A stretch of DNA of 64,000 nucleotides from Aliarcobacter butzleri (GTDB taxonomy: Bacteria > Campylobacterota > Campylobacteria > Campylobacterales > Arcobacteraceae). The position numbers and the translations under genes were made by a program. The notes under the pieces are model-generated. The model searched no databases, was not told where the DNA came from, and saw nothing but the letters and a program-made list of their open reading frames with translations. Below, piece after piece: positions 46,573 to 56,127 of the stretch (the stretch's first letter is position 1; each line of letters begins with the position of its first letter). The stretch spans positions 62,001 through 126,000 of the forward strand of contig NZ_LT906455.1 of assembly GCF_900187115.1 (NCBI RefSeq), read 5' to 3'.

Positions 46573-48086
46573 TGGATGGTATTATATTAGGAGCAGTTAC
46601 TGCTTTTTCACTGTACAATATTTTAATGGTAACAATAGGATGTTTTGCAGGAACATTTATTGGAATGCTTCCAGGACTTGGACCAATAAGTGCCATTGCT
46701 TTAATGATTCCAATTACTTATGGAATGGATCCATCTTCTGGATTAATTTTAATTGCAGGTGTTTATTATGGTGCAATTTTTGGAGGTTCTACGTCATCAA
46801 TTTTAATCAATGCCCCAGGAGTTGCAGGAACTGTTGCAACATCTTTTGATGGTTTTCCTATGGCAAAAAATGGACAAGCGGGAAAAGCTTTAGCAATTGC
46901 AGCTTATGCTTCATTTAGTGGAGGAACAATTGCTGCTATATTTTTGCTTTTTGCTGCACCAGCACTTGCAACTGTAAGTTTAAGTTTTCAATCATCTGAT
47001 TACTTTGCTTTAATGGTTTTAGGTTTAACTGCCGTTGCTGCATTTGCTGGAAAAGGTAAGTTCTTAAAAGCTGCTATTATGACTATTTTTGGTTTGATGT
47101 TAGCAACTGTTGGAACAGATTCTGATTCTGGAATTGCAAGATTTACATTTGGAAGAATGGACTTAATTGATGGAATTTCATTTTTATTACTTGCTATGGC
47201 TGCATTTGCATTATCAGAAGCTTTAATGAATGTTTTAGAAAATCATAAAACAACAAAAGAAGAAGAAGAGGCTTTAAAAAGAGAAATTGGAAGTTTAAAA
47301 CTAACACGTGAAGAAGTAAAAGAAATTGTCCCAACAATTGGAAGAGGTTCTGTTTTAGGGTTTTTTATTGGCGTTCTTCCAGGTGCAGGAGCAACAATTG
47401 CTTCATTTCTAGCTTATGGAATGGAGCGAAGCATTGCAAGTGCCAAAGATAAATTAAAATTTGGAAAAGGAAGCCTAAAAGGATTAGCTGCACCCGAGAG
47501 TGCAAATAATGCTGCTTGTTCTGGTTCATTTGTTCCATTATTAACTTTGGGAATTCCAGGAAGTGGAACGACTGCAATTATTTTAGGAGCTTTAATCTCT
47601 TATGGAGTTCAACCAGGTCCTACAATGTATGTTGATAGTCCAGCACTATTTTGGTCTGTTATTATTTCTATGTATATTGGGAATTTAGTTCTTTTATTTT
47701 TAAATTTACCATTGATTCCATATATTGCAAAAATTTTAGCATTGCCTAAACAGTTGTTATTACCATTGATTATATTTTTCTCACTTGTTGGGGTGTATTT
47801 AGTTACATTTAATGTTTTTGATATTTATATGATGACTATTTTTGCAGTTGTTGCTTTGTTTTTAAGAATCATTGATTTTCCTATGGCTCCTATGATTTTA
47901 GGATTCATTTTAGGTGGAATGATGGAAGAAAATCTTAGACGTGCGTTAACTTTAAGTGATGGTTCAATCTCATTTTTATGGGAAAGACCACTTACTTTAA
48001 CTATTTTAATTATTACTATAATTTTATTATTAATGCCTATTATTAGTAGTTTTTTTGCTAAAATGAAAAAAGAAAAAGAGAGTTAA
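46569..48086 (+). CDS. tctA: Tripartite tricarboxylate transporter large membrane subunit TctA
   Basis: 505-residue permease with about twelve helices. The two family repeats are clear: GTFIGMLPGLGPISAIALM near residue 29 and GVLPGAGATIASFLAYGMER near 270. Works with TctB and TctC as an ion-coupled carboxylate importer. Confidence 0.95.
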   Translation: MMDGIILGAVTAFSLYNILMVTIGCFAGTFIGMLPGLGPISAIALMIPITYGMDPSSGLILIAGVYYGAIFGGSTSSILINAPGVAGTVATSFDGFPMAKNGQAGKALAIAAYASFSGGTIAAIFLLFAAPALATVSLSFQSSDYFALMVLGLTAVAAFAGKGKFLKAAIMTIFGLMLATVGTDSDSGIARFTFGRMDLIDGISFLLLAMAAFALSEALMNVLENHKTTKEEEEALKREIGSLKLTREEVKEIVPTIGRGSVLGFFIGVLPGAGATIASFLAYGMERSIASAKDKLKFGKGSLKGLAAPESANNAACSGSFVPLLTLGIPGSGTTAIILGALISYGVQPGPTMYVDSPALFWSVIISMYIGNLVLLFLNLPLIPYIAKILALPKQLLLPLIIFFSLVGVYLVTFNVFDIYMMTIFAVVALFLRIIDFPMAPMILGFILGGMMEENLRRALTLSDGSISFLWERPLTLTILIITIILLLMPIISSFFAKMKKEKES

Positions 48087-48098
48087 ATCTCTTTTTCT
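48071..48098 (+). terminator. Hairpin between tctA and the regulator gene
   Basis: Stem AGAAAAAGAGA/TCTCTTTTTCT with a six-base loop spans the tctA stop. The regulator is transcribed either by read-through or from another promoter. Confidence 0.6.
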
Positions 48099-48113
48099 TA
48101 AAAAGGGTTTCAA

Positions 48114-48794
48114 ATGGAAATTTTCAAAAAATATACTATTTTATATATAGAAGATGATGATGGTGTAAGAAATATAAATTCGCGTTTTTTAAATCGAATG
48201 TTTAATGAACTTTACGAAGCAAAAGATGGTGAGGAAGGTTATGCTTTATATAAAAAGTATCATCCTGATATTATTCTAACTGATATAAAAATGCCAAAAC
48301 TAGATGGTATAAGCTTAACGAAAAAAATACGCCAAAAAGATAAAACAACAAAAATCATAATTTCAACAGCATTTAGTGAAAAAGAGTATTTAATAGATGC
48401 TATAGAACTAAATATTGAAAAGTATATAATAAAACCACTAACAAGTAGAAACCTAATGCCAGCTCTTACAAAGGCAATTGAAGCTTTAGAGAAACAAAAA
48501 GATTTTAAGATATTTTTAGCAGAAGATTTTTATTTTGATAATAATACATCACTTTTTTATTACAAAGAAAAGGTGATTGATTTTACAAAAAAAGAGTTGC
48601 AATTTTTGAAACTTCTTACTCTAAATAAAGATAGAGTTGTATCTTATGAAGAGATAGAACAAAATATTTGGGAAGATGAATATATGAGTTTAAATTCACT
48701 TCGAACTAGTATTGGATTTATTAGAAAAAAGATTCCTTTTAATTGTATTAAAAATATTTCAAATATGGGATATAAGTTAAATCTTGAAAAATAA
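48114..48794 (+). CDS. Response regulator with winged helix, tct locus
   Basis: 226 residues. Receiver domain with IEDDDG, phosphoacceptor in ILTDIKMPKLDG near residue 57 and YIIKPL lysine. The C-terminal part (DFTKKELQFLKLL, NIWEDE, LRTSIGFIRKKI, ISNMGYKL) is a divergent OmpR-type winged helix. The kinase overlaps it by 11 bases. Control of tctCBA is inferred from position. Confidence 0.85.
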   Translation: MEIFKKYTILYIEDDDGVRNINSRFLNRMFNELYEAKDGEEGYALYKKYHPDIILTDIKMPKLDGISLTKKIRQKDKTTKIIISTAFSEKEYLIDAIELNIEKYIIKPLTSRNLMPALTKAIEALEKQKDFKIFLAEDFYFDNNTSLFYYKEKVIDFTKKELQFLKLLTLNKDRVVSYEEIEQNIWEDEYMSLNSLRTSIGFIRKKIPFNCIKNISNMGYKLNLEK

Positions 48795-50964
48795 TTATAA
48801 TCTAAACCAAGAAAATGGTATAAAAAAAATCACCCTTTTAAGCTCAACTATTATTATTTTATTTGTAGCCACAATTACTGGTTATAATCTCATAAAAACG
48901 GAATATGATAATTTTAAAAATCATATCAATAGTTTTAAAGAGACTTTGATTGAAAGGGAAAAGTTTTATATAAAAAGTTCAGTTGATAATCTAAAAAATG
49001 ATATAGATTTTGAAGAATTATCTATTATAAATAATAAAAAGCATAATATAAAAACTCAGTCAATTCTTGCTTATAATTTGGCAAAATCAATATATGAAAA
49101 GACTACAAAACTTAGTAAAGAAGAACAAATAAATTTTATAAAAACTGCAATAAAACAAATTGCTCAAAAATCAAATGACATAAATTATTTTATTTTAGAT
49201 ACAAATGGGAATCTTATTTTAAATAGTGATAATGAGATAGATGAAAATCGAAATTTTTATAATTTTCAAGATATAAATGGTAAAAAATTCGTTCAAGAGA
49301 TGATTAATACAGACTCAAATAAACAAAATTTTATAGAGTATTTTTGGTATATTCCAAATCAAAGTTTAACAGCAAATAAAATTACCTATTCAAGACATTT
49401 AAAAGAGTTGGATTTGATTATTGGTTCTGGAACCTTTCTTGAGAAACAAAATAGTGAATTAATATCTAAACTAATTACAAAAATAGAAAATCAAAATGTA
49501 AATAATGAAGAATTTATCTTTATTTATAAAATAAATAGTTTAAATGATATTAAAAATAAAAGTGAACTAATTAGCAAAAAATTAATAGAACCAAAAAAAG
49601 AAGATTTAGAAGCTATGGAAAAACTTCTAATAAATACAAATTATAAAGGAAATGATTACCTATTTTATAACAACAATCAACAGCTTATATATGGAACTTA
49701 TCTAAAAGAACATAGATATTTTATTGCCATTGGTGTAAATCTAGTAAATATCTATGATATTGTTGAAAAAGAAAGAAATATCTCTTTAGAAAATATGTAT
49801 AAGAATATCAATCGATTAGTTATTATTATTACAGTTATGACCATAATCTTTTTTATATTTTCTTTGTTGTTTACAAAAAGAATTGAAACAATTTTTCAAG
49901 AATATAAAGAAAATGTAATTTTAAATGAAGATAAATATCGTATGCTTTTTAATCACAGTAATGATGCTTTTATAATTTCAGAACTTGATAGTAATGAGTA
50001 TACAAGAATTACTAGTTATAATAAAACGGCTTCAAAAGTAACTTTTTACGATGAAAAAGAGTTGATAGATAAAAGTTTTTTTGATTTATTTATTAATCTT
50101 GATACAAAAAAAATTTTAACAGAAAAATCATTTTTCGATACTGTTAAATTGAAAACAAAATATGATGATATTAAAACTATAGAATTAAGTATTATTATTT
50201 ATGAAGCAAATAAAAAAACTATTGTCTTTGCTTCAATTAGAGATATAACAGAAAGAACTTTATTAAAAGAAAATAAAGAAAAACAAGAAAAAATTTTAAT
50301 TCAAAAATCAAAAATGGCATCAATGGGTGAAATGATTGGAAATATTGCTCATCAATGGAGGCAACCATTAAGTCAATTATCTGGTTTGTTTTTTGATATA
50401 AAATCTGCTTATGATTATAAAGAATTAGATACAAAATATCTTCAAAATCGAGTTGAAGAAGCAAATGATTTACTTGAATATATGTCAAAAACTATTGATG
50501 ATTTTAGAAATTTTTTTAGTCCAAATTCACAAAAAGAGGAATTCTTTATAAATCAAGCTGTTCAAAATGCGCTAAAAATTGCTCAATCAACTTTGAATTT
50601 TTATCAAATAAAGATTTCTGTTCAAGTAGATGAATCATTAAAAATAAGTGGTTATCAAAATGAATATTCTCAAGCTGTTATGAATATTATTTCAAATGCA
50701 AAAGATATTTTGATTGAAAAAAATATTTCAGATCCACAAATAAAGATTTATTTAGAAAAAAATGTTCTTTGTATTGAAGACAATGCAGGTGGAATAGATG
50801 AAGAGATTATAAATAAAATATTTGACCCATATTTCACCACAAAATATGAATATGGAACAGGAATTGGGCTTTATATGACAAAAATGATAATTGAAGAAAA
50901 GATGGGTGGTTCTATAAATGTAAAAAATACAAGAACAGGTGCAAAGTTTTTTGTTGAGGTATAG
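48784..50964 (+). CDS. Cache-domain sensor histidine kinase, tct locus
   Basis: 726 residues. A membrane helix near 18-38 and another near 340-362 flank a periplasmic region of about 300 residues, the size of a double Cache ligand-binding domain (NYFILDTNGNLILNSDNE; DLIIGSGTFLEKQ). A PAS domain follows (about 380-500), then the H-box NIAHQWRQPLSQL, typical of Campylobacterota kinases, and an ATPase domain (NIISNAKDILIE, DNAGGI, GTGIGLYMTK). The ligand is probably the carboxylate carried by TctC. TTG start. Confidence 0.87.
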   Translation: MKNNYNLNQENGIKKITLLSSTIIILFVATITGYNLIKTEYDNFKNHINSFKETLIEREKFYIKSSVDNLKNDIDFEELSIINNKKHNIKTQSILAYNLAKSIYEKTTKLSKEEQINFIKTAIKQIAQKSNDINYFILDTNGNLILNSDNEIDENRNFYNFQDINGKKFVQEMINTDSNKQNFIEYFWYIPNQSLTANKITYSRHLKELDLIIGSGTFLEKQNSELISKLITKIENQNVNNEEFIFIYKINSLNDIKNKSELISKKLIEPKKEDLEAMEKLLINTNYKGNDYLFYNNNQQLIYGTYLKEHRYFIAIGVNLVNIYDIVEKERNISLENMYKNINRLVIIITVMTIIFFIFSLLFTKRIETIFQEYKENVILNEDKYRMLFNHSNDAFIISELDSNEYTRITSYNKTASKVTFYDEKELIDKSFFDLFINLDTKKILTEKSFFDTVKLKTKYDDIKTIELSIIIYEANKKTIVFASIRDITERTLLKENKEKQEKILIQKSKMASMGEMIGNIAHQWRQPLSQLSGLFFDIKSAYDYKELDTKYLQNRVEEANDLLEYMSKTIDDFRNFFSPNSQKEEFFINQAVQNALKIAQSTLNFYQIKISVQVDESLKISGYQNEYSQAVMNIISNAKDILIEKNISDPQIKIYLEKNVLCIEDNAGGIDEEIINKIFDPYFTTKYEYGTGIGLYMTKMIIEEKMGGSINVKNTRTGAKFFVEV

Positions 50965-51007
50965 AAACATTTGATTTTTTGTACATTTTTTATTGTTAAT
51001 ATATTTT

Positions 51008-51661
51008 ATGAATCCAATAAAAAACTTAATACGTGGAAATAAACTCTTCCGTAAATACCAATTTGATGAGTTTAAAGATGAGTTAGAAGAACTAAATATT
51101 AGTGGACAAAAACCAGAAATTTTATTTATCTCTTGTTGCGATAGTAGAATTACTATTGATTTTATGGTTGGAACAAAACCTGGTGATTTATTCATTTTAA
51201 GAAATATTGGGAATTTTGTTCCACCCTTTAGTCTAAATGGAGATTTTCATGGAACGGCATCCGCTATTGAATATGCAGTTTCAATACTAAATGTTTCAAA
51301 TGTTATTGTTTGTGGTCACTCTTATTGTGGAGCTTGTCAAAGTTTATATAGTGATATTCCACAAAATTCACACTATATAAATATAAGAAAATGGTTAAAA
51401 TTGGGTAAAAAAGCAAAAGAAATGACCCTAAAAAACAAACATCTTTATAAAAACCAAGAAGAATTATACAAAGCTACAGAAAAAAACTCTATAATTTGTC
51501 AATTAAAAAATCTTCTAACATATCCTGCTATAAAAGAGAAAATAGAGTTAAATGAAATTACTATTCATGGTTGGTATTATAATTTAGATGATGGTTCAAT
51601 TCAATATTATGATGAAAAAGACAGATTATTCAAGGAAATAAGTGAATATCTAAATGATTAA
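51008..51661 (+). CDS. Beta-class carbonic anhydrase
   Basis: Interconverts CO2 and bicarbonate, 217 residues. Zinc ligands sit in CCDSRI (with the Asp-Arg dyad) and HSYCGAC; EYAVSILNVSNVIVCGHS is the family segment. I use the ATG at 51008 rather than an upstream in-frame start at 50993. It overlaps the AbrB-family gene by eight bases. Might supply bicarbonate for carboxylation linked to organic-acid use (inference). Confidence 0.92.
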   Translation: MNPIKNLIRGNKLFRKYQFDEFKDELEELNISGQKPEILFISCCDSRITIDFMVGTKPGDLFILRNIGNFVPPFSLNGDFHGTASAIEYAVSILNVSNVIVCGHSYCGACQSLYSDIPQNSHYINIRKWLKLGKKAKEMTLKNKHLYKNQEELYKATEKNSIICQLKNLLTYPAIKEKIELNEITIHGWYYNLDDGSIQYYDEKDRLFKEISEYLND

Positions 51662-52739
51662 AAAAATTAAACTAAATAAAAAAATGCAAGAACTTCCAAT
51701 TTTAATAAAAATGCTATTAGCTTTATTAATAGCAGTTTCAGGTTCAATTTTATTTATTTTTTTACATTTTCCTTTACCTTGGCTTTTAGGTGCAATATTT
51801 GCTACAACTATTGCTATTAGATTTCCAACTGTTCCTATTTCTAGTCCAAAGCCATTTTCAGCTCCTGCTAGGATATTAATAGGGCTTACTATTGGAAGTG
51901 CCTTTACTCCTCATATTTTACAATATATTCCACATTATATTATTAGTTTATTATTAGTAATTCCTTTTACACTTTTAGTTATATTTTTTGGAACATATTA
52001 CTATCATAAAATTTTAAAATATGATTTAAAAACTTCTTATTTAGGTTCTATGCCTGGTGGTGTAATAGAGATGGTTATAATTGGACAAGATTTAAAAGCT
52101 GATACTTCAAAAATAACTCTAATGCAAAGTTCAAGACTATTTTTTGTTATTGTCTCTTTACCTTTTATTATTCAATATATTTTTCAAATAGATATTCGTG
52201 GTAACCAGATTCTAACAACTCCTATAAAAGATATAAATTTATTTGAATTTTCATATATTTATATTTTAGGTATCGCTGGTGCAATTATTGCAAAAAGATT
52301 GAGATTAGCTGCTGCATATTTGATAGGACCTATGATTGTTAGTATAATTTTGTATTCTACTGGATTTGTACACACACATATTCCTGATGAATTATTAAAA
52401 TTCATACAAGTTATTTTTGGAACTATTATTGGGTTTACTTTTAAAAATGTAAGTTTAAAAACTATATCAAAAACATTTTTAGCTACTTTGGGGCATTTTG
52501 CTATTTTGATTATATTATGTGCTATTTTTATTTTTATAATATATAAATCTTTGGATTTTAAAGCTTTAGATATTTTATTGGCTTTTGGACCAGGTGGACA
52601 AACAGAGATAAATTTAGTTGCCATTTTAATTGGAGCAAATCTTCCTTATATCACTTTACATCATATAGTAAGACTTTTTATTGTTATGAATATCGCTCCA
52701 ATAATCGCAAAAAGGTTAGATAGAAATAATAGTATTTAA
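51654..52739 (+). CDS. AbrB-family membrane protein (putative transporter)
   Basis: 361 residues with ten or so helices in two similar halves, each with a Pro/Gly-rich signature (FPLPWLLGAIFATT; LGSMPGGVIEMVIIGQ in the first, LAFGPGGQTEINLVAILIGA in the second). This is the AbrB/TmoA-like family, sometimes misnamed ammonia monooxygenase. Function not established; such genes often sit near tripartite carboxylate transporters. The 3' end overlaps the convergent lipoprotein gene by 24 bases. Confidence 0.82.
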   Translation: MIKKIKLNKKMQELPILIKMLLALLIAVSGSILFIFLHFPLPWLLGAIFATTIAIRFPTVPISSPKPFSAPARILIGLTIGSAFTPHILQYIPHYIISLLLVIPFTLLVIFFGTYYYHKILKYDLKTSYLGSMPGGVIEMVIIGQDLKADTSKITLMQSSRLFFVIVSLPFIIQYIFQIDIRGNQILTTPIKDINLFEFSYIYILGIAGAIIAKRLRLAAAYLIGPMIVSIILYSTGFVHTHIPDELLKFIQVIFGTIIGFTFKNVSLKTISKTFLATLGHFAILIILCAIFIFIIYKSLDFKALDILLAFGPGGQTEINLVAILIGANLPYITLHHIVRLFIVMNIAPIIAKRLDRNNSI

Positions 52740-53294
52740 TAAACTATTTGTAGATTCTTCAAGTCCTTTATTTAAAGCTTTTACAAAACCATAAGCGTCA
52801 TTTGTTACACATAAAACATTTTTATCAAAACTTATAGTTTTGATAACTTTTTTATCTTCAATTAAATCAAATTTTATTTTCAAAATTGCGTAAGATTTAT
52901 CTTCTTTAAACTCATGATAAAGTTTTATAATATCAGTTTTTAAAGTGTATTTATGTTCTATTTTTGAATCTTTTGATATCACATTTGAAAAAATATTACT
53001 TGCTATAAAAGAGTCAATTAGTTGATTATAAATCATATTTGAAGGAAGATTTATCCACTTGTTTTTTGCATATTCTTCAAACAAATATGGTTTTGTATTA
53101 TAATAAATCGATGTTAGATTAAAACTTCTATTTACATTTGGTTCTTCTATAAAAATCGAAGATAATTTAGCATTTTGAGATATCTTTTGAGTTTTAAAAT
53201 CTATTGAATAATGATTTATATCTATTCTTTGTTGTTTAAAAGTACACCCTGTAAATAACAAAAAAATTGTTAATATTAAAATACTATTTTTCAT
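52716..53294 (-). CDS. Lipoprotein of the Mla/Pqi transport system (ABC_trans_aux type)
   Basis: 192 residues with a lipobox LFTGC (Cys17), so it is a lipoprotein. The rest resembles PqiC/ABC-transport auxiliary lipoproteins: HYSIDF near the start, PYLFEEYAKNKWINLPSNM and a closing helix LNKGLEESTNSLLNTI. Last gene of the mla operon, overlapping mlaD by four bases. Probably bridges the MCE ring to the outer membrane. Confidence 0.72.
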   Translation of the reverse strand: MKNSILILTIFLLFTGCTFKQQRIDINHYSIDFKTQKISQNAKLSSIFIEEPNVNRSFNLTSIYYNTKPYLFEEYAKNKWINLPSNMIYNQLIDSFIASNIFSNVISKDSKIEHKYTLKTDIIKLYHEFKEDKSYAILKIKFDLIEDKKVIKTISFDKNVLCVTNDAYGFVKALNKGLEESTNSLLNTIISI

Positions 53295-54199
53295 TCTTTT
53301 TCTCCTGGACCATATTTTATATTTTTTTGTTTTAGTAGTAAATCACTTGGGCTTTCATTTATATTATTTATTAAATCTTGAGTTAGATTCAAATTATTTT
53401 CAAGATTTTTTAATAAACTATTTAAGTTCTCAAAACTTTCACTACTCATTCCTTTTAAATCAAAAGTTCCTTTGTCAAACTCTTCTTTTATTTTTGTTGT
53501 TAGCTCTTTAAAACTATCAGCAGAAGTTTTAACACTTGCAAATGATGAATTTCCTGTATTAGCAAAGTTCTTCATACTATTGATAAGTTCATCTATTTTT
53601 TTCTCATTTTTAACTAAATATGCAGAAAATTGCTCTATGTTTGCCATGCTTTTTTCACTTTTTGATAAAAGTGAAGAAAAATTTGAGATATTTTCATCAT
53701 TTAAAACTTTTTTCATTTGACCTAAAAGAATTGTTATCTCTTTTGTAATATCTTCTGTTGAATCAACAAATGTTGTCAAAGCAGATGTTTTTGATTTTAT
53801 GACTTTCATTCCATATTGATTTTCGCCTAAAAGTTTTGAGTTATTACTTCCACCTTTTAATTCAATATATTTTAATCCAGTAATTCCAAGGTTTCCCAAA
53901 ATGGCAAAATTGTCCTCTTTTATTGGAGTTCCTTTTTGTATTTGAATATCTATTTGAATCTCTTCAGAATTGTATGGATTTATTTTGATATCTTTTACAG
54001 TACCTACTTCAAATCCCATAAATTTTATAGAAGAGCCTATATTTAGTCCTGAAACTGATTCTGAAAAAAAGATTGAATAATCATCATATTTTTTATCTTC
54101 TAGTCCATATTTCCCAAGCCAAAAAATAAATATTACTAAAAGAGTAAATAGTGAACTTACAAATAATCCGATTTTAAAAAAGTTAATTTTAGTATCCAT
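53291..54199 (-). CDS. mlaD: MCE-domain lipid-transport protein MlaD
   Basis: 302 residues: one N-terminal membrane anchor (FVSSLFTLLVIFIFWLG), the MCE domain (SVSGLNIGSSIKFMGFEVG, then ITGLKYIELKGG), and a long helical C-terminal part near 150-290. The MCE rings carry phospholipids across the periplasm. Longer than E. coli MlaD (183), with the extra helices more like the PqiB/Mce type. Confidence 0.87.
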   Translation of the reverse strand: MDTKINFFKIGLFVSSLFTLLVIFIFWLGKYGLEDKKYDDYSIFFSESVSGLNIGSSIKFMGFEVGTVKDIKINPYNSEEIQIDIQIQKGTPIKEDNFAILGNLGITGLKYIELKGGSNNSKLLGENQYGMKVIKSKTSALTTFVDSTEDITKEITILLGQMKKVLNDENISNFSSLLSKSEKSMANIEQFSAYLVKNEKKIDELINSMKNFANTGNSSFASVKTSADSFKELTTKIKEEFDKGTFDLKGMSSESFENLNSLLKNLENNLNLTQDLINNINESPSDLLLKQKNIKYGPGEKE

Positions 54200-54936
54200 T
54201 AGGTAGCCTTTTTATTTGTTAAAAAATCTTTGATAAACTCATCTTCGCTTTTTAAAGCTTCTGTTATATTTCCATCAAAGATTTTCTCTTTTTTTATTAT
54301 GATAAATCTATCAAGCAAAGTTTTTATAGTATCTAAATCGTGTGTTATTATAACCGTTGTTATATTTAAACTATTTTTCAAATAAAGCAATAATTCATTT
54401 ACACTTTTTGTACTTGCAGGATCTAATCCACTTGTTGGTTCATCTAAAAATAAGATTTTTGGTTGCATTGCTAAACTTCTTGCAAGTGCAACTCTTTTTT
54501 TCATTCCACCACTTAATTGTGAAGGATATAGTTTTGCTACATTTTTTGGAAGTCCAACTATATCCAAATTTGTATATGCAATCTTTTCTATCAAATCTTT
54601 TGGTAGGTTTGTGTACTCTTTTAGCATCACACTTATATTTTCAATCACATTTAAAAATGAATACAAAGCACCAAACTGAAAAAGATAAGAAAACTGAAGT
54701 TTTAAATCCTCTGTTTGTTTTAGTGATAAAGTAGAAATATCTTTATCAAAGATTTTTATATTTCCTCTTTGAATTTGATTTAGCATAACTATCTGTTTTA
54801 CTAAAACACTTTTTCCTGAACCACTTCCACCTAATATTCCAAATATTTCACCTTCATTTACACTAAATGAAATATCATTATGAACTACATTTTCACCAAA
54901 AGCTGTATAAAGGTTGTTTACTTCTATGATTTTCAT
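54199..54936 (-). CDS. mlaF: Lipid-transport ABC ATPase MlaF
   Basis: 245 residues. Walker A GGSGSGKS, signature LSGGMKKRVALAR, Walker B ILFLDEPTSGLDP and ITHDLDTI are present. Shares one base with mlaD and abuts mlaE. Confidence 0.92.
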   Translation of the reverse strand: MKIIEVNNLYTAFGENVVHNDISFSVNEGEIFGILGGSGSGKSVLVKQIVMLNQIQRGNIKIFDKDISTLSLKQTEDLKLQFSYLFQFGALYSFLNVIENISVMLKEYTNLPKDLIEKIAYTNLDIVGLPKNVAKLYPSQLSGGMKKRVALARSLAMQPKILFLDEPTSGLDPASTKSVNELLLYLKNSLNITTVIITHDLDTIKTLLDRFIIIKKEKIFDGNITEALKSEDEFIKDFLTNKKAT

Positions 54937-56049
54937 TTATATTCCCATTTGAGTAAAAATTACAGAGAAAACTGCATCTATCAAAATTACTACAAATATA
55001 GCATTTACAACACTCATTGTTGTAAATTTTCCTATACTTGTTGTATTGTTTTGTACTTGAAAACCTCTATAACATCCAATAATTGCAATAGCAAAACCAA
55101 AAAATAATGCTTTAAAAACTCCCAAAATAAGATGTTTTAGTGGAACTTCATTGTGAAGTCTATTTATAAACTCGATAAATGTTACATCTAAACTAGAACT
55201 TGCGATTACCATTCCTCCAAAAACTCCTATAATATCTGCAAAAAAAACCAAAAGTGGCAAAGAGATACATAAAGCAAATATTCTTGGAAGTGTTAAAAAC
55301 AAAGTTGGCTCAAAATTCATAGTTTTCATAGCATCAATTTCTTCTGTTATTTTCATAGCGCCTATTTCAGCTGTGTATGAACTTGCACTTCGTCCAGCAA
55401 TTACAATAGCAGTTACAAGTGGAGCTATTTCTCTAAATATTGTTATGCTTATCATCTCAACGATAAATATATTTGCCCCAAACTTTTCAAGTTGAACACT
55501 TCCTTGATAAGCAATAACAACTCCAACTAAAAATGAAGTAACCGCAACAATCAAAAGTGCATCAAAAGCAGAAGTTTCGATATATTTTAGCATCGCTTTA
55601 AATCTTATTTTTGATGGATTAAAAATCGCATAAATAAAAAAATAAAAAACTTTTCCTATAAAGCCAATAAACTCTTTTGATTCTTTATAAATGTCGTAAC
55701 TTTTTTTACCTAAATCTTCAAAAAATAGATTTTTTTTCTCTTCTTCAAGAACTTTAGTTTGATAATGTTTTTTATAAAAATCAAATATCTTTTCATGGTT
55801 TTTATTATTTAAAATAGTGATGTTTTTTTCTTCAAAAGTATTTAAAAATGAGATTAGATAAATAATCGCACTACTATCGCACTCTTTTAGATTTGCAAAA
55901 TCAATGTTGAGCTTACTGTTTTTTGAAAAATTAAGAAGTTCTATTTTTTTTATAATATTTGGAAGTGTTTGTTTATTCCAAATATTTAATAAAGTTAGTT
56001 TATAGTTATTTTCATTTTTTTCTAACAAAAAATAGTCACAATTTTCCAT
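54937..56049 (-). CDS. mlaE: Lipid-transport permease MlaE with fused STAS domain
   Basis: 370 residues. Residues 1-100 form a STAS-like domain (LKECDSSAIIYLISFLN), normally the separate MlaB. The rest is the MlaE permease with FLVGVVIAYQGSVQLEKFGA and REIAPLVTAIVIAGRSASSYTAE split signatures. The fusion explains the lack of an mlaB gene. First gene of the operon mlaE-F-D-lipoprotein; no mlaA or mlaC here. Confidence 0.9.
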   Translation of the reverse strand: MENCDYFLLEKNENNYKLTLLNIWNKQTLPNIIKKIELLNFSKNSKLNIDFANLKECDSSAIIYLISFLNTFEEKNITILNNKNHEKIFDFYKKHYQTKVLEEEKKNLFFEDLGKKSYDIYKESKEFIGFIGKVFYFFIYAIFNPSKIRFKAMLKYIETSAFDALLIVAVTSFLVGVVIAYQGSVQLEKFGANIFIVEMISITIFREIAPLVTAIVIAGRSASSYTAEIGAMKITEEIDAMKTMNFEPTLFLTLPRIFALCISLPLLVFFADIIGVFGGMVIASSSLDVTFIEFINRLHNEVPLKHLILGVFKALFFGFAIAIIGCYRGFQVQNNTTSIGKFTTMSVVNAIFVVILIDAVFSVIFTQMGI

Positions 56050-56127
56050 AACACTACTTTCTTTTTTTATAAAATAAAATAATTTATATATTATCTGAAA
56101 TTTATAAAAATAATCTTTTTATAAAAG

